From: Chitinophaga tropicalis | GTDB taxonomy: Bacteria; Bacteroidota; Bacteroidia; Chitinophagales; Chitinophagaceae | Reading direction: 5' to 3' | Length of the DNA stretch: 64,000 nt | Assembly: GCF_009758205.1 (NCBI RefSeq) | Contig: NZ_WRXN01000006.1 | Coordinates: 186,001 to 250,000, forward strand | Shown here: positions 18,727-26,017 of the stretch, in pieces | Layout: every line of letters starts with the position of its first letter | How positions within the stretch are numbered: the first letter of the stretch is position 1 | The notes under the pieces: model-generated | What the model was told of the DNA's origin: nothing | The model's database searches: none | The model's input: only the letters and a program-made list of their open reading frames with translations | Translations under genes and position numbers: made by a program

Positions 18727-19043
18727 GATACCAAGGCTTTTAAATAGCAGGCGCTCACTGCCTGATAAATTCTAATGCCTCTTACTTCTGCAAAAATTCC
18801 TCCTGCACCTTGAGGAATTTCCACTTCCGCAGCGGTAGGAAGTATCTCAACGAAATTTCCACAATTATTAACTTTTCTGCTCAAATAGCGCTTACGCCAA
18901 TTGTAAAAAGTTTGTTCACAAATGCTATGATCAGCGCAAAACGCCTTCAAATTGATCTTCTCCCTATCAAATTGGTCAAGCAAGGAGATGATTTGTTCAC
19001 TTGAATATCTCGCTTGGGCATTGCTTTTGACTTTGTTGCTCAT
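18723..19043 (-). CDS. tnpA: IS66 TnpA, helix-turn-helix protein
   Basis: The protein has 106 residues. Its N-terminal IS3/IS911-type helix-turn-helix ends F-C-A-D-H-S-I-C-E-Q-T-F-Y-N-W-R-K-R-Y, and the C-terminus is characteristic of IS66 TnpA (F-V-E-I-L-P near the middle, F-A-E-V-R-G-I-R-I-Y-Q near the end). The start is 66 bp inside the element end at 19109. The diverged homologue at 20158 keeps almost the same distance (67 bp) from its own end. Confidence 0.9.
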   Translation of the reverse strand: MSNKVKSNAQARYSSEQIISLLDQFDREKINLKAFCADHSICEQTFYNWRKRYLSRKVNNCGNFVEILPTAAEVEIPQGAGGIFAEVRGIRIYQAVSACYLKALVS

Positions 19044-19180
19044 GTTTTTTTGAAGGCAAGATAACCCCTAGTAATTTCATGACAGCGACTCCCCTGGTTA
19101 GAGGTTTACGAAACTTCACAGTTTATCCTTAATCTCGCTTTTTAAAACTTGCAGAGTTCTTGAGATAGTCCCTTCATTTC

Positions 19181-19219
19181 TTAAGAGAGCTGTCTACTTT
19201 TGGAAGACAGCTCTCTTAA
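19181..19219 (-). terminator. Terminator after peptide gene 1
   Basis: A perfect 15-bp stem (TTAAGAGAGCTGTCT and its complement) with a 9-base loop lies 17 bp past the stop of the peptide gene at 19237. The opposite strand has no gene ending here. Confidence 0.7.
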
Positions 19220-19236
19220 ATTTATACTCTACGTTC

Positions 19237-19533
19237 TTAAATTTGCGTATTTAGTGTAGTATAACGTGTCGTAAAAGTAGGACTAACACATATAACGAGG
19301 TTACCTTGAGTAGTAGTTGTTGATGTATAATAGGTTGTTAGAATACCACTAGGACCTGTTGTGAAAAAATTCTGGGGAACACTACAAAGGGTAGTAAGGT
19401 TACCATTTGGAAGTGTCGTGGTATAACTAGTATACCAAAGAACCGGAGTATATTTGAAAGATTTAAATGCTAGAGCGCCTCCAATTGCGGCAATTATTGC
19501 TAATGATGCTAAAATAATGCGTGCTTTTTTCAT
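19237..19533 (-). CDS. Small secreted Thr-rich peptide, two-repeat family, member 1
   Basis: The protein has 98 residues: a Lys-rich start, a hydrophobic Sec signal ending G-G-A-L-A then F-K, then a mature part of about 75 residues very rich in Thr and Tyr. Two repeat units each end in one Cys (S-Y-T-T-T-L-P-N-G-N-L-T-T-L-C, and T-T-Y-Y-T-S-T-T-T-T-Q-G-N-L-V-I-C). Homologues with the same signal, two repeats and one Cys per repeat are at 29304-29657 and 35570-35905, with a broken copy at 35293-35392. I cannot name the family; its general form (A-F after the signal, Cys pair) recalls short secreted Bacteroidota proteins such as DUF6520, which is not asserted. Its upstream leader is conserved with the 35-kb copies. 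It sits inside the IS mosaic, between the arms of the 1,075-bp inverted repeat. Confidence 0.65.
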   Translation of the reverse strand: MKKARIILASLAIIAAIGGALAFKSFKYTPVLWYTSYTTTLPNGNLTTLCSVPQNFFTTGPSGILTTYYTSTTTTQGNLVICVSPTFTTRYTTLNTQI

Positions 19534-19542
19534 GACATGTGT

Positions 19543-19611
19543 GCCTTTTTATTAAAAGGCTAAACTTGATATTAATAATATTTGCCTACTCTAATTCTTA
19601 TGGTTTTCGGC
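19543..19611 (-). promoter_or_regulatory. Conserved leader of peptide gene 1
   Basis: Read on the minus strand it holds GCCGAAAACCAT, then AGTAGGCA, then TTTAGCCTTTT-AA-TAAAAAGGC, ending 9 bp before the start codon. The same blocks in the same order precede the peptide gene at 35570, and a weaker version precedes the remnant at 35293. The last block can form a GCCTTTT/AAAAGGC hairpin just upstream of translation start. It could be a promoter, a regulator site or a translation-control hairpin. Confidence 0.6.
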
Positions 19612-20090
19612 TTCCCCATTAATGATTCCTATGTGAGAACATAGATGATTGATTGCCTGATCAAGGCAGTTTTATGGCCATAAAGTATTTTGATTGCTTC
19701 ATTGTAAATAGGTCAGCATAAGTTTCTCTTAATAAAATAAACTTTTTAGCGTTTTTTGTGAGCTGGAACAAACAATTTCATCCTAAATTTTAGCAATACT
19801 CAGGTGTTTTTAGTTTAGACTTGAGATTAATGTTTAGATATTCATATTATTTAATCGTTTCCTGTCCAAACAGACCTTCTATGATGCCGACTACATGAAT
19901 AGAAGAAAATAGATCATACTTGAGACAATCCAGGCAATGTACAATATAGCTGATGCGGTTTGGATTATCTGCTGATGTAATTCAAAGATAACTAATGATC
20001 TTACTAGAGAGCTTTGGATATAGTATTTTTAGTTTGGAGAACTGGTAATTTAAATAAAAGGAAGAGCTCGTGTAAATTCTGGAACGTGTG

Positions 20091-20427
20091 GTAAACCTCC
20101 AAGCAGCCCCTCGATTGTCACAAAATTCCGGTGTACTAATTTGGCGTTAAAAAATATATGAGTACCAAAGTAAGGAAACATATGGGGAGCAAATTAGCTC
20201 CAGAACACATCCGCCCAGCAATGGAAAATTTTGCTAAACAGGGAAGAACTGTAAGAGAGTTCTGTGAAGCATATGGTATCAGTGATGCAACTTACTATAA
20301 TTGGCGCAAAAAATATTGCACCGCCCCAGACATTCCCACCCCAGGATTTATAGAAATCATACCTGCGACATCAACACTAATACAAAACCAGGAAAAACTA
20401 TTTGCACAGGTCCGGGAGATACTCTGA
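20091..20427 (+). mobile_element. IS66 element C remnant: end plus truncated tnpA
   Basis: The left end GTAAACCTCCAAGCAGCCCC starts at 20091. A TnpA-like gene follows at 20158-20427 (89 residues) with helix-turn-helix C-E-A-Y-G-I-S-D-A-T-Y-Y-N-W-R-K-K-Y and F-I-E-I-I-P, ending F-A-Q-V-R-E-I-L where intact TnpA continues for about 18 more residues. No tnpB or tnpC of this copy follows, so only the left tip remains. The sequence is clearly diverged from element B, so it is a different IS66 lineage. Confidence 0.8.
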
Positions 20428-20872
20428 GGTGTATTGAATTATCCGGACAGTGTATTTGTTTAGGTTAAAGTATTAGATTAATTCTATAGAATAGAGAAAC
20501 ATGTTTTGATGCTATGCCTACACAAACCTAATAAAAAAGATTCATGCGCGCAGCGCATACCTATTTTTCTTTTTTTTGCTTCTTTTTTTTCTTAAAACCC
20601 CAACGCCTTATAAACACTTATCCACATTGACTTTTAACCATCATTATATAGATGCTTTTGTAGGATAAATAATTATCTTTGTTTTGCCGGAAAGAAGCGG
20701 AATCAGGCGCTGCAGAGGTGCAACCTGCCAGGAATATTTCCGGACATCGGAGCATTATAGTTCTTTGAATAACAGACATAGCCGCCAGCAAAAAGAGCAT
20801 TACGTTAACTATCTGTATAATTATCGTTATTAAGTGCATATCGCCGATATATTAGCTTTATCGTCATTAATT
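20428..20872. other. Intergenic IS-mosaic spacer
   Basis: A 445-bp stretch with no supportable gene. A short ATGCGC-GCA-GCGCAT hairpin at about 20543-20557 followed by T-rich sequence could be a terminator left from an element. A 73-codon frame at 20618-20839 (minus) has a hydrophobic start but no recognisable feature. Confidence 0.4.
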
Positions 20873-21067
20873 TCATGTTGCTAGTTTTTGTTCAAATACA
20901 TTTGGTGATAAATATCCAAGTGACGAGTGCAATCGTTTGGGATTGTAATACATTTCGATATACTCGAAAATTTCGGTACGGGAATCTTCAGCAGATTCAA
21001 ATGCACCACCTTCCATTAGTTCTGCCTTAAATCGGCCAAAATAGGATTCCATGTGGGCATTATCATA
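20873..21067 (-). pseudogene. IS3-family transposase (OrfB) C-terminal fragment
   Basis: On the minus strand the frame reads Y-D-N-A-H-M-E-S-Y-F-G-R-F-K-A-E-L and later E-Y-I-E-M-Y-Y-N-P-K-R-L-H-S-S-L-G-Y-L-S-P. This is the end of the IS3 OrfB integrase core, including the catalytic Glu of the D-N-A-x-x-E-S motif and the Y-N-x-x-R-x-H-S-x-L-G-Y signature. Homology stops at 21067, where a palindrome and an IS21-like fragment begin. The rest of the element is missing. Confidence 0.85.
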
Positions 21068-21068
21068 C

Positions 21069-21088
21069 TTATGTATAATTATACATAA
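21069..21088. repeat. 20-bp perfect palindrome at an IS junction
   Basis: TTATGTATAATTATACATAA equals its own reverse complement. It lies exactly between the IS3 fragment (minus strand) and the IS21-like fragment (plus strand), so it may be a fused element end or a target hot-spot. Confidence 0.6.
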
Positions 21089-21179
21089 TAAGGACAAAGC
21101 CTTGGTAGAAAGCGCGGTTAACATTGTCTACAAAGTAAGTATTCGGTCTTCGGCATTCCAGAATAGTTATATAGAGCGC
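21087..21179 (+). pseudogene. IS21-family transposase (IstA-like) fragment
   Basis: The plus frame reads N-K-D-K-A-L-V-E-S-A-V-N-I-V-Y-K-V. This resembles the D-K-A-L-V-E-x-x-V-x-x-x-Y segment near the end of the catalytic domain of IstA in Bacteroidota IS21 elements. About 31 residues remain before the frame runs into the IS66 copy at 21180. Short, so moderate confidence. Confidence 0.5.
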
Positions 21180-21772
21180 TTATCCATCAACAGTGTCTTG
21201 TACATGTTAGGCGTTATTTTGTTCGGGCAATGGATTATGATGCTAAACGTGCTGGGTATGCTCTGGATACATTCTTTAAACCTTTGTATGCTATTGAGGC
21301 CACTTGTAAAGCACTCGGTTTAGACTATGATCAGATCACGGAAAGAAGACAGGAACAATCCGTACCGATATTGTTGGCATTCCGCCAGTGGCTTGAGCAA
21401 CAGGTATCACAGACTATAACAGGTACTCCACTTAATAAGGCAATCACTTATGCGCTCACTCATTTTGATGGCTTGATGATTTACACTACAGATGGGATGC
21501 TGGAACCTGATAACAACATTTTAGAAGCACAGATCCGCCCCATCGCTTTAGGCCGACACGCACATATGTTCGCAGGATCTCATCAGGGAGGTAAAAGAGC
21601 GGCCATCATCTACAGCTTACTGGCCACCTGCAGGCTACAAGGTATAAATCCCATAAATTGGCTGGATGATGTATTACGCCGAATAACTGATCTACCCCAA
21701 GAGAGATACTATGAACTTCTTCCTCAAAACTGGAAAGCTCAATATCCTGCAGCCGCTAGATCCTATGCGTAG
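21180..21772 (+). pseudogene. tnpC: IS66 transposase (TnpC) C-terminal fragment, duplicate of element A
   Basis: From about 21230 the plus frame is identical in protein sequence to the last 180 residues of the truncated transposase at 14495-15765, including N-N-I-L-E-A-Q-I-R-P and the C-terminal P-A-A-A-R-S-Y-A. The catalytic Asp residues are absent, so this fragment cannot be active. Confidence 0.9.
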
Positions 21773-21782
21773 AACCCGCTAA

Positions 21783-22136
21783 TCAAATACTCTGCTTTAC
21801 TTTACCAGTTGCAAGATCAATTACTTTAGCCGTTTCTGCCTCCGCCTTCTTTCTATCCCTTTTTTCCTGTGCTTTGATAACTGACTGATCACGACGATCA
21901 AGTTCATCATCGCTTAGCATTACTATCAAATCATGAATGTCAATCTTGTAAAACTTGCAGATCTTTAATGCCATCAGAAAGCTTAACTCCCGCTGATCTC
22001 GTTCAGTCTTTAAATACGTAGTATAGGATGTATGCAATGCCTTTGAAAGCACATTATTATCCGGCTGATACACGGCCCTTAATTTAGCCAGTGCCTGGCC
22101 GACCGTCAATTTATTGGGAGGGGAAAACGATAGCAT
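21783..22136 (-). CDS. IS66 passenger protein, small HTH-like (copy 2)
   Basis: Identical in protein sequence to the 117-residue product at 14131-14484, inside the inverted copy of the same element. It stays intact although the neighbouring transposase is only a fragment. Either the duplication is recent or the gene is under selection of its own. Confidence 0.6.
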   Translation of the reverse strand: MLSFSPPNKLTVGQALAKLRAVYQPDNNVLSKALHTSYTTYLKTERDQRELSFLMALKICKFYKIDIHDLIVMLSDDELDRRDQSVIKAQEKRDRKKAEAETAKVIDLATGKVKQSI

Positions 22137-22254
22137 GATGACATCTTATTTGCTCATAAATATCGGAAAATCAGCAGGAAAATAAAAATATCAAGAGCTT
22201 GGAACCAATAATGAAGTTTCTTCAAGTTACAATGGCGCGTTTGCTTGGAGGTTT

Positions 22255-22476
22255 TCGCGAACATTGAGTTCTTACGGAAGATATTATGTAAAGATTTACA
22301 TAACCTCGGCCGCAAGAGCCATTTGTTTGCAGGGGCACATGAAGCCGCTAAGAGATCCGCTATGCTATACAGCCTGTTGGGGACCTGTAAAATGCACAGG
22401 TTAATCCTGTTGAATGGCTTGAAAACGTATTGGGCGTAATCGCCGACCATCCTATTAGTCATGCTATAAATAATTG
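22255..22476 (+). pseudogene. IS66 transposase (TnpC) fragment D, frameshifted
   Basis: The plus frame reads G-R-K-S-H-L-F-A-G-A-H-E-A-A-K-R-S-A-M-L-Y-S-L-L-G-T-C-K-M. After a shift of frame near 22395 it continues V-N-P-V-E-W-L-E-N-V-L-G-V-I-A-D-H-P to a TGA at 22474-22476. Together these are the C-terminal end of an IS66 transposase different from elements A and B. It abuts the truncated tip of the inverted copy at 22254. Confidence 0.8.
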
Positions 22477-22477
22477 A

Positions 22478-23629
22478 TCATTCCTTCGGCGCAAACAGAT
22501 CCGAAATCTTATATCCCAACCCCAGCCCCAGCCAAAAGCGCTTGTGGTAATTCCAGTTGCTTGCGTCAGAACCCATACCAAAATCCCAGCCAGCAAAGGC
22601 GCCTATCTGTGCGCCTTTTACCTCGTACATAAATCCTACTCCAGTAGAAAGTGCAGCAATTGTCTGCTTGTCTTCCTTCTTCATGGGAATTTTACCGACC
22701 GTAGATGTAACAGAATCCACTGTTACTGCTGAAAGATTGATAAAGGGACCCAACCGCCACGACGACGACACATTATTAATATAAGTACCCGCTCTATTAG
22801 TAATATGGTACCGGCTGGTTTTTATCCCACCATATAGTCCTACATTCACGGCCGCTGATACATCATCTTTCACTTTCATACCATTCCGGGTAAATCCGAA
22901 ACGTACTTTAATCGGAATGACCAATGCACTCAGGTGAAAGGAAGAAGAAGTATATGGGACATAGTAACGATTATCCAATTCCAGTATATACTTGGCATTA
23001 TTATACCGGTTCACCAGATAATAAGCTACAGCACCCGAACTATTAAGTACTTCAATACCGTCCGAGTGCTTAAACCAGGCCTGCGTAGTCTCCCGGGTAT
23101 CAGGCATTACTTTTCTATAAGCATAGAATACTGTATCGGTCAGGGTTTTCATGTCTGCATATGTTGGAGCCGTGGTGCTATCTTTGCAATTATAAGTTTG
23201 AGTATATTCACGGAGTGTTGTTCCAGGCAGTAGCCGAATCTGCGACATAATAAAGTAGTTAATATATAACTTGGTTTTGTCCTTTTCATCTAAATAGAGC
23301 GTTGCCCGCTCGTTATTTTCAGCAGGGATAGGTATCTTATATTCCTTATCTGAAGAGATAGAAATAGTAACAGCACCGCTACTAGGTGGTATTATCGATT
23401 CCACCTTAATCTCAGTTTTTCCATTGGTAATTTTTTTTTCGTGAGTAACCGTAGTAGTCGAGCCGGCGGGAAGGTTATACATCTTTGGACAGTCGGGAAT
23501 AGAAACCAGTTTAAATATATGGTGACGACGATGTAATCTAATAACTCCCGGCAACTCCGTCATTTGTGCAAAGACATTGGTTGTTACCAATAATATGAAT
23601 GCAAATAGCAGGGGTTTGATGTAAGGCAT
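22478..23629 (-). CDS. Unrecognised outer-membrane-like protein
   Basis: The protein has 383 residues from the ATG at 23629, where a clear Sec signal starts (L-L-F-A-F-I-L-L-V-T-T-N-V-F-A-Q). An ATG at 23674 would add 15 polar residues. The C-terminal half has alternating hydrophobic strands with aromatic girdles (F-H-L-S-A-L-V-I-P-I-K-V-R-F-G-F, G-V-G-F-M-Y-E-V, F-W-L-G-L-G-L-G-Y), as in small outer-membrane barrels. The middle contains I-R-L-L-P-G-T-T-L-R-E-Y. No catalytic motif is seen and the function is unknown. It sits between IS remnants and a solitary IS66 end. Confidence 0.6.
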   Translation of the reverse strand: MPYIKPLLFAFILLVTTNVFAQMTELPGVIRLHRRHHIFKLVSIPDCPKMYNLPAGSTTTVTHEKKITNGKTEIKVESIIPPSSGAVTISISSDKEYKIPIPAENNERATLYLDEKDKTKLYINYFIMSQIRLLPGTTLREYTQTYNCKDSTTAPTYADMKTLTDTVFYAYRKVMPDTRETTQAWFKHSDGIEVLNSSGAVAYYLVNRYNNAKYILELDNRYYVPYTSSSFHLSALVIPIKVRFGFTRNGMKVKDDVSAAVNVGLYGGIKTSRYHITNRAGTYINNVSSSWRLGPFINLSAVTVDSVTSTVGKIPMKKEDKQTIAALSTGVGFMYEVKGAQIGAFAGWDFGMGSDASNWNYHKRFWLGLGLGYKISDLFAPKE

Positions 23630-23802
23630 AACAATGATTGATTTATAGGTATGTGAAGTAATTGAATAATTCAACTCTCGACATGGAAGCTATCATATTT
23701 GATGTATTGCACGACTATTCGTGCCAACAAAAATGGCGGAATTTAGAGGCATTAGCAATACCAACTAGTTTGTATTTTTGGCTGTTTATGTGGGACCACT
23801 TA

Positions 23803-23854
23803 TCCATACAAAATATAAATCAAAAACCAATCGCGCCCCTCGTTAGAGGGTTAC
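23803..23854 (-). mobile_element. Solitary IS66-type end
   Basis: Read inward from 23854 it starts GTAACCCTCTAACGAGGGGC. It agrees with the left end of element B at 15766 over about 52 bases with few differences, including the subterminal TTTTTGATTTA and ATTTTGTA. No transposase lies next to it, so this is a leftover tip or the far end of a larger rearranged unit. Confidence 0.7.
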
Positions 23855-24141
23855 GATCCTCCTAGCTGACTGACCATCAAAATTGACGAGACACCAACAT
23901 AAAGTGTAATACACAATGAAAGATAGAGACCTTTGAGGTTATCTGGGAAAATTATTTTTCGATGAGTACTTTTGAGGATAGTTTCCGACTCTCTATAGCG
24001 ACAAACTTATGATTTTTATTTATTTAATATATAGATTATATATGAATGCATATTTACTTATTAATCTTCAATAGATGCCACATGAAAGTTTCTCCTTCTG
24101 TTTTCGTTTTTGTAGCCATTTAAAACTCAATCATAATAAGC

Positions 24142-25185
24142 ATGACAAAAAAAATTGCAATGTTTAACCACAAAGGAGGGGTGAGCAAAACCACGACAAC
24201 GTTTAATCTTGGATGGAAATTAACAGAATTGGGTAAAAAAGTTCTCATTATTGACACGGATCCTCAATGTAATTTGACAGGCCTTTGTCTTAGCCTAACT
24301 CATGATGCTAATTTTGAAGAGTTTTACGCGAATAGTGGAGTTACTAACTTAAAACAATCACTTGATCCCGTTTTTAGTGGAACCCCGAATCCATTATTGC
24401 CTGCTAATTGCTACGAATTTCCTAATCGGCGGGGACTATATTTATTGCCCGGACACATTGACGTTTCCGAGTTTGACGTACCAATTAGCATTGCGCAAGA
24501 ATTAACAGGAAGCCTTAAACTGGTGCAAAACATTCCTGGCGCAATCAATGAGCTTATTCGCCTTACTTCAGAAAACTTTGGTTTCGATTATGTACTTATT
24601 GACATGAGTCCTAGTGTAAGCGCAACGAATGCTAATTTGTTGATGCTTAGTGATTATTTTATTATTCCATGTAGCCCTGACTATTTCTGCAATATGGCGA
24701 TAAGTTCATTAACATCTGTATTGCCAACATGGTTTGCAACTTATTCAACTGTAAAAACGCACCCAGCATTTCAAGATGCATTGTATAAATTTCCATCAAC
24801 TATCCCAAAGTTCATAGGCACAATTCAACAGCGATATAGGCCAAGAAATGGTGAGCCCGCAAAGTCTTTTCAATCATGGATTAATAGGATTAATCAAAAC
24901 GTTATTAACGGACTAGTTCCAGCATTGAGAAAAACTAATATGATAATTGATGAGGAGCGCTTTCGAGAAGTTGCGGCCCCGGAGGAACCATATAATCTAG
25001 TTAATATAGCTGATTTTAATAGTCTAATAGCTCAAAGTCAAAAGTACAATACTCCGATTTTCAGCTTAACAGATCAACAAATTGAACAAGTAGGAAATAT
25101 CCTAGAAAATATGAAGGATTCTCGTGACAAATTTAATAAGACATTTACAGACTTTGCAGAGGCTGTCATTGGCTTGACGAATTAA
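24142..25185 (+). CDS. ParA-family ATPase
   Basis: The protein has 347 residues. A deviant Walker A motif (K11-G-G-V-S-K-T-T) follows F-N-H, a Walker A' motif V-L-I-I-D-T-D-P-Q follows near residue 33, and Y-V-L-I-D-M-S-P-S-V forms the Walker B-like strand. These mark a ParA/MinD-type ATPase. The C-terminal 120 residues (Q-Q-R-Y-R-P-R-N-G-E, then W-I-N-R-I-N-Q) match the longer stand-alone ParA proteins with an inserted helical lobe. No parB or parS-like site is adjacent, so plasmid partition is not supported. It lies between the IS mosaic and a restriction-like pair, so a role in a mobile element or a defence module is possible. Confidence 0.8.
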   Translation: MTKKIAMFNHKGGVSKTTTTFNLGWKLTELGKKVLIIDTDPQCNLTGLCLSLTHDANFEEFYANSGVTNLKQSLDPVFSGTPNPLLPANCYEFPNRRGLYLLPGHIDVSEFDVPISIAQELTGSLKLVQNIPGAINELIRLTSENFGFDYVLIDMSPSVSATNANLLMLSDYFIIPCSPDYFCNMAISSLTSVLPTWFATYSTVKTHPAFQDALYKFPSTIPKFIGTIQQRYRPRNGEPAKSFQSWINRINQNVINGLVPALRKTNMIIDEERFREVAAPEEPYNLVNIADFNSLIAQSQKYNTPIFSLTDQQIEQVGNILENMKDSRDKFNKTFTDFAEAVIGLTN

Positions 25186-25295
25186 TAGACTATTATCTAA
25201 GGCAGTTTTATCTGTTAAGTTACCAAAGTGCCAATAGGTCAGGTAATATAGACGGATAGATAATGATAATTCGCTCATTTCGACTACGCAATCTA

Positions 25296-25325
25296 AAAAG
25301 CTTTAGGAATTTACCTAAGGCTTTT
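25296..25325 (+). terminator. Terminator downstream of ParA gene
   Basis: AAAAGCTTTAGG and CCTAAGGCTTTT form a 12-bp stem with one mismatch and a 6-base loop, ending in TTTT. It lies about 110 bp after the ParA stop. Confidence 0.65.
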
Positions 25326-25630
25326 CTGCTTGGCAAAATTCCTTGTAATTGTAAACTTATGTATAAAATATAATATGATTTAATTAGCAAAAAAAACTTA
25401 AAATATAAAAGAGGCAATTACGCCCCGGCAGTTTTATAATTGGTGTTATCAAACTCAAAAAATAAGCTTGGATAAAGATAGGAAATTTCCCGGATACCCA
25501 GCTTGGTCATGAATTAGATGTAATACTAAACTAAACGCATTAATGCGGTCTGCTAATTGAAAACATAATAACTGATGCTACAGTCAGTATTACAGATCAA
25601 TATAGTATTATCGATAACTTTGTTATAAGT
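25326..25630. other. Intergenic region, nothing identified
   Basis: About 305 bp of A/T-rich sequence between the ParA terminator and the convergent NUDIX stop. A 65-codon hydrophobic frame at 25220-25417 (minus) has no recognisable feature and crosses the terminator, so it is not called. Confidence 0.4.
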
Positions 25631-26017
25631 TCAACACTTACTGAGTGCCTCTGCAATAGGAATATCTGCAGGTGCTAGGTTCCATTGGTTGAGATTATTT
25701 TTACTTACCCATTCGTATTGGTCATGATCAGTAAGCTTATAACTAGCTTTCTGAAATTGACAGATATAAGCAATTAATTCAATTGTAAACAAATCATAAT
25801 TATGTACGACCGTTTTAAAATGTTCTTTGATTTCGACGCTCATTCCAAGCTCTTCAAAAAGCTCCCGAGATAAGGAATCCTCTTCTTTCTCTCCAGACTC
25901 TATTTTACCACCTGGAAACTCCCAATAGCCAGCTAGTGACTTATGAGGGCTTCTTCTACAGAGAAATACTTTGTCCTCATTAAAGATAATACCACAAACG
26001 ACCTTAATTGTAGCCAT
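25631..26017 (-). CDS. NUDIX hydrolase, MutT/8-oxo-dGTPase-like
   Basis: The protein has 128 residues. A complete Nudix box spans G37 to M59: G-x5-E, then seven residues, then R-E-L-F-E-E-L-G-M. Upstream C-G-I-I-F and downstream Y-E-W-V fit the MutT/NudG-like short NUDIX group, which hydrolyses modified nucleoside triphosphates. Its start overlaps the end of the SRA-HNH gene by 14 bp, so the two are co-translated. The pairing suggests a role with modified nucleotides, for example cleaning the pool of modified dCTP, rather than general housekeeping; this is inference. Confidence 0.88.
   Translation of the reverse strand: MATIKVVCGIIFNEDKVFLCRRSPHKSLAGYWEFPGGKIESGEKEEDSLSRELFEELGMSVEIKEHFKTVVHNYDLFTIELIAYICQFQKASYKLTDHDQYEWVSKNNLNQWNLAPADIPIAEALSKC

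Larger units (their letters stand above)
15766..19109 (-). mobile_element. IS66-family element B with both inverted repeats
   Basis: A 3,344-bp element. The left end starts GTAACCCTCTAACGAGGGGC at 15766, and the right end, read inward from 19109, is GTAAACCTCTAACCAGGGGA; 19 of the first 22 bases agree. Read leftward from 19109 it carries tnpA, tnpB, tnpC (with an in-frame stop) and an unrelated 178-residue passenger gene. The flanking 8-bp sequences (15758-15765 TCTTGTCT; 19110-19117 GAAACTTC) do not match, so no target duplication is visible and one side has probably been rearranged. Confidence 0.8.
21180..22254 (-). repeat. 1,075-bp inverted repeat, right copy
   Basis: Inverted copy of 14013-15087 carrying the transposase 3' part (plus strand) and the 117-residue passenger gene (minus strand). 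The outer end keeps A-A-A-C-C-T-C-C but has lost the terminal GTAA (it reads GAAA), so this copy is truncated at its tip and also lacks the transposase 5' part. Confidence 0.85.

Noticed and set aside
15758..19117. Target-site duplication around element B
   Set aside because: The flanking 8-mers (TCTTGTCT and GAAACTTC) do not match, so no intact insertion footprint can be claimed.
20618..20839. 73-codon minus-strand frame with hydrophobic start
   Set aside because: In an IS spacer, no homologue pattern, unlike any neighbour; not enough to call a gene.
24142..25185. Plasmid partition locus
   Set aside because: ParA only; no ParB-like gene, no iterated parS-like sites and no replication gene nearby.
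25220..25417. 65-codon hydrophobic minus-strand frame after ParA
   Set aside because: Crosses a good terminator hairpin and has low-complexity A/T-rich content.
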